DNA of 8,165 nucleotides, taken from assembly GCA_007280145.1 (NCBI GenBank), contig QYPU01000090.1, forward strand, positions 1 to 8,165, written 5' to 3'. Made by a program: the position numbers and the translations under genes. Below are positions 6,233 through 8,165 of the stretch, in pieces (position 1 is the first letter of the stretch; each line of letters opens with the position of its first letter). A model generated the notes under the pieces. The model had not been told where the DNA came from. It saw only the letters and a list, made by a program, of their open reading frames with translations, and did no database searches. This DNA comes from Dehalococcoidia bacterium (GTDB lineage: Bacteria > Chloroflexota > Dehalococcoidia > GIF9 > UBA5629).

Positions 6233-7087
6233 ATGTCGGGTGTTGCCATCGTCACTGATAGTGCTAGCTGCTTACCTCAAGAAATCAAAAACGATTATGA
6301 AATCGAGGTAATACCCTTATATATCCACAGCCAAGACAAAACCTATCAAGACGGCGTCAACATCACCCCCCAGCAGGTTTATTCTTTGCAGAGAGCTGAT
6401 GAAACTCTTACAACTTCGGCACCATCCCCTGGAATATTCGCCGAAAGCTTTCAGTGTCTGGCTAAAAAAACCGGGGAAATCCTGTGCCTTTCAGTTGCCT
6501 CCAGTTATAGCGCTACTTTTTCCTCAATACAATCAGCCATAGACATAGTCAAGAAACAGTCACCCAAGCTCCGAATCGAACTCGTTGACTGCTACACTGG
6601 CTCAGCAGCTCAAGCTTTAATCACCCTGACCGCAGCTCGTGCCTCAAGGTTGGGCAAAAATCTAAATGAAATCATCTCAAAAATCCACCAGGTCATCCCC
6701 AGGGCTGAAATCAGCCTGGTGCTTGACACCCTAAAATATCTGGAAAAAGGCGGCAGAGCCCCTAAGGTGGGAGCCCTGGCAACCTCTTTGCTCAGGCTAA
6801 AACCAGTGGTAACCAACCGGATGGGACATGCCCATCTCGTGGGAATGGGCAGAAGCCGAACTCAGGGCATAGACCGACTAGTCAAGGCTATGAAGCAAAA
6901 GGTAGGACTCAAGAAGCTAAGTGCTATAGTCATTCACAGCGACCTAGAAGATGAAGCCAAAAAACTGGAACATTGCCTGCTCAGCGAATTCAACTGCCAT
7001 GAAACCTACGTTACCGAGGTCAGCGCGGTGGTTGCCGCCCATCTAGGTCCCGGCGCTATAGGCATCGCTTTTTGCCCTGAGGAGTAA
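6233..7087 (+). CDS. DegV family protein, FakB-type fatty-acid-binding (canonical copy)
   Basis: 284 aa counted from ATG 6233; the longer in-frame reading from TTG 6170 is rejected because it starts inside the promoter and adds 21 residues with no family counterpart. DegV proteins bind one fatty acid, and those called FakB present it to the kinase FakA for acyl-phosphate formation. Visible signatures are VTDSASCLP (7-15), DGVNITP (40-46), TTSAPSPG (60-67), a serine-rich VASSYSATFSS segment (88-98), DTLKYLEKGGR (165-175) before the domain-joining LKPVV, and AHLGPGAIGIAF near the C-terminus (H270). T61, S93 and H270 fall where I recall fatty-acid carboxylate contacts in FakB1. No FakA-like kinase gene is in the window. 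First gene of a two-gene operon. Confidence 0.93.
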   Translation: MSGVAIVTDSASCLPQEIKNDYEIEVIPLYIHSQDKTYQDGVNITPQQVYSLQRADETLTTSAPSPGIFAESFQCLAKKTGEILCLSVASSYSATFSSIQSAIDIVKKQSPKLRIELVDCYTGSAAQALITLTAARASRLGKNLNEIISKIHQVIPRAEISLVLDTLKYLEKGGRAPKVGALATSLLRLKPVVTNRMGHAHLVGMGRSRTQGIDRLVKAMKQKVGLKKLSAIVIHSDLEDEAKKLEHCLLSEFNCHETYVTEVSAVVAAHLGPGAIGIAFCPEE

Positions 7088-7093
7088 GCCCTT

Positions 7094-7954
7094 ATGGATA
7101 AAACCGCCATAATCACCGATAGCATTGCCTGCCTTCCGCCAGAACTGGCCGAAGAATACCATATCCACATAGTGCCAGGCGGCGCCATCGTCTTTGAAGA
7201 CAAAGCCTACCGTGATGGTCTAGATATAAGCCATAATGAGGCTTATCACATGCTGGAAAGCTCGCCAGAGCACTTCTCCACTTCGGCAACTTCCCCGGCT
7301 GAGTTCCTCAAAGCTTACAAGGAGGCGAGCTGCCACGCTGATGCTATCATATATATCGCCCTCTCCTCAAAACTGAGCGCTTTATATAGCATGGCTCGAG
7401 CTGCCAGGGAATCAGCTATAGAAGAGCTGCCCGAAACAAGGATTGAAGTCTTCGACTCCCAGACCGCTACTGCTGCTCAAGGCTTCATAGCTTTGGCTGC
7501 AGCCAGGGCAGCTAAAGAAGGCAAGAACTTAGCCGAGGTGATTGCTGCTGCCGAAAGAGTTAGAGATAAGGTTGACTTGTTTTATATTTTTGAGACTATC
7601 CGCTACGCTTACCGCACCGGTCGCCTGCCCAAATCCGTTGCTAACCTCGGTTCCAAGTTAAATGTCAAACCGATGATGACGCTTCGCAGCGGCTCAGCCT
7701 TTGTCTGTGGTATAGTTAGAAATAGAGAACGCGGAATAGACCACCTGCTGGACCTTGCCAGGCAGAAAGTTGGCAAACAACCAGTGCATATGGCAGTGCT
7801 GCACACCGATGCCCTGAACATAGCCGAAGGCCTGAAGCAAAGAATATCAGCCGAGTTTAACTATGTTGAGTTATGGCTCAGCCAATTTAGCCCAATAATG
7901 GCTTACGCCACTGGCAGTGGAGTCATCGGCATCGCCTTTTATCCTGATGATTAA
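7094..7954 (+). CDS. DegV family protein, divergent second copy
   Basis: 286 aa paralogue directly after the first DegV, six nt after its stop. Its SD, GAGGAG (7079-7084), is formed by the last two Glu codons of that gene, so the two are probably translationally coupled. The fold signatures are kept: ITDSIACLP (7-15), DGLDIS (41-46), STSATSPAEF (62-71), SSKLSALYS (91-99), GIVRNRERGIDHLL and GIAFYPDD at the end. Two usually conserved motifs are altered: the GGR turn is R174-T-G-R177, and the HxGPG near the C-terminus reads ATGSG (272-276), losing the His. It probably still binds a lipid-like ligand, but ligand choice or FakA docking may differ. Descent from a tandem duplication is inferred from adjacency and equal length; divergence is large, so it is old. 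Confidence 0.9.
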   Translation: MDKTAIITDSIACLPPELAEEYHIHIVPGGAIVFEDKAYRDGLDISHNEAYHMLESSPEHFSTSATSPAEFLKAYKEASCHADAIIYIALSSKLSALYSMARAARESAIEELPETRIEVFDSQTATAAQGFIALAAARAAKEGKNLAEVIAAAERVRDKVDLFYIFETIRYAYRTGRLPKSVANLGSKLNVKPMMTLRSGSAFVCGIVRNRERGIDHLLDLARQKVGKQPVHMAVLHTDALNIAEGLKQRISAEFNYVELWLSQFSPIMAYATGSGVIGIAFYPDD

Positions 7955-8026
7955 CCACAAACAGGGTGATCTAGTTCAGATAGATAGGTGACACTCACAC
8001 GGTATCACTATCAGCAAAATAATAAA
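7955..8026. other. Non-coding DNA after the DegV operon
   Basis: No gene is visible. A weak imperfect hairpin can be drawn from GATAGGTGA (7983-7991) with TCACTATC (8005-8012), with one bulged G and a 13-nt loop. No T-run follows, so I do not call it a terminator. Confidence 0.5.
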
Positions 8027-8102
8027 CATGTAGCGCAGGGCTTTAGCCCTGCCCCATGCTCGTTATACCACCCCGGGCAGCCTTAAAAGACTGCACTACA
8101 TG
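8027..8102. repeat. MITE/REP-like 76-bp element with terminal inverted repeats and two hairpins
   Basis: The ends CATGTAGCGCAG (8027-8038) and CTGCACTACATG (8091-8102) are inverted repeats with one mismatch in 12. Inside are two hairpins: GCAGGGC-TTTA-GCCCTGC (8035-8052, perfect) and GCAGCCTT-AA-AAGACTGC (8077-8094, one mismatch), with a short GC-rich link. There is no ORF. This is the form of a small non-autonomous or REP-type palindromic repeat; I recall similar GCAGGGCTTTAGCCCTGC units scattered through many environmental bacterial genomes. No target-site duplication is clear. It lacks the T-run of an intrinsic terminator. Confidence 0.7.
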
Positions 8103-8109
8103 CGTAAAC

Positions 8110-8137
8110 AGTCGATAGTCGAGAGTCAAGAGTCGAA
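8110..8137. repeat. Tandem heptanucleotide repeat, four copies of AGTCGAN
   Basis: Four contiguous 7-bp units start at 8110, 8117, 8124 and 8131. Units 1, 2 and 4 are AGTCGA plus T, G and A; unit 3 is AGTCAAG. The array begins eight bp after the palindromic element and is followed by AGG and six T. No coding role is visible. It may be a small VNTR or part of a larger composite repeat continuing past the window. Confidence 0.85.
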
Positions 8138-8165
8138 AGGTTTTTTGGTGATTTGGATTTAGAGA

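Noticed and set aside
8035..8060. Intrinsic terminator of the DegV operon
   Set aside because: The hairpin GCAGGGC-TTTA-GCCCTGC is strong, but it is followed by CCCATG rather than a T-run and fits better as part of the palindromic repeat element.
8110..8137. CRISPR-like repeats
   Set aside because: The units are 7 bp with no spacers, so this is a simple tandem repeat.

Overview
The window looks like a stretch of ordinary chromosome from a bacterium of moderate GC content. The protein set includes a type I-beta DAHP synthase, an AroH-type chorismate mutase, a long-form TyrRS, two DegV proteins in tandem and an AcuB-like CBS-ACT protein. Together with an anchored transglutaminase-like protein and the dispersed-repeat style of the right end, this recalls Dehalococcoidia or other Chloroflexota. 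That placement is inference from general resemblance and is only moderately to weakly supported. No rRNA, tRNA, CRISPR array, transposase or phage gene was seen.

Left half (1 to about 4530, all on the minus strand). Five genes read leftward as one tight cluster: aroH (chorismate mutase), aroF (DAHP synthase), ribF (riboflavin kinase/FAD synthetase), tyrS (tyrosyl-tRNA synthetase) and a class V aminotransferase that runs off the left edge. Gaps are 18 and 34 nt, then a 4-nt ATGA overlap, then 27 nt. A TTGACG-17-TAGGCT promoter candidate lies just upstream of aroH. The set combines the first committed step of the shikimate pathway, the branch toward phenylalanine and tyrosine, and tyrosine charging, with flavin cofactor synthesis inserted in the middle. 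The last gene is a serine/alanine-glyoxylate type aminotransferase.

Middle (about 4590 to 6010, plus strand). Two singly transcribed genes follow, each with its own -10 element and a strong Shine-Dalgarno. The first encodes an unusual membrane-anchored protein: one N-terminal transmembrane helix, 11 glycines at an exact four-residue period, and a transglutaminase-like domain with a candidate Cys-His-Glu triad. It is the most interesting gene here. The second encodes two CBS domains followed by an ACT-like domain, probably a ligand-sensing regulator.

Right part (6010 to 8165, plus strand). A 223-nt gap holds a nested inverted repeat that could be a structured RNA, then a near-consensus promoter for a two-gene operon of divergent DegV/FakB-type fatty-acid-binding proteins. 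The first DegV start should be placed at 6233. The longer in-frame TTG start at 6170 is actually the -35 box. After the operon, non-coding DNA carries a 76-bp MITE/REP-like element with imperfect terminal inverted repeats and two internal hairpins, followed at once by four copies of a 7-bp tandem repeat.
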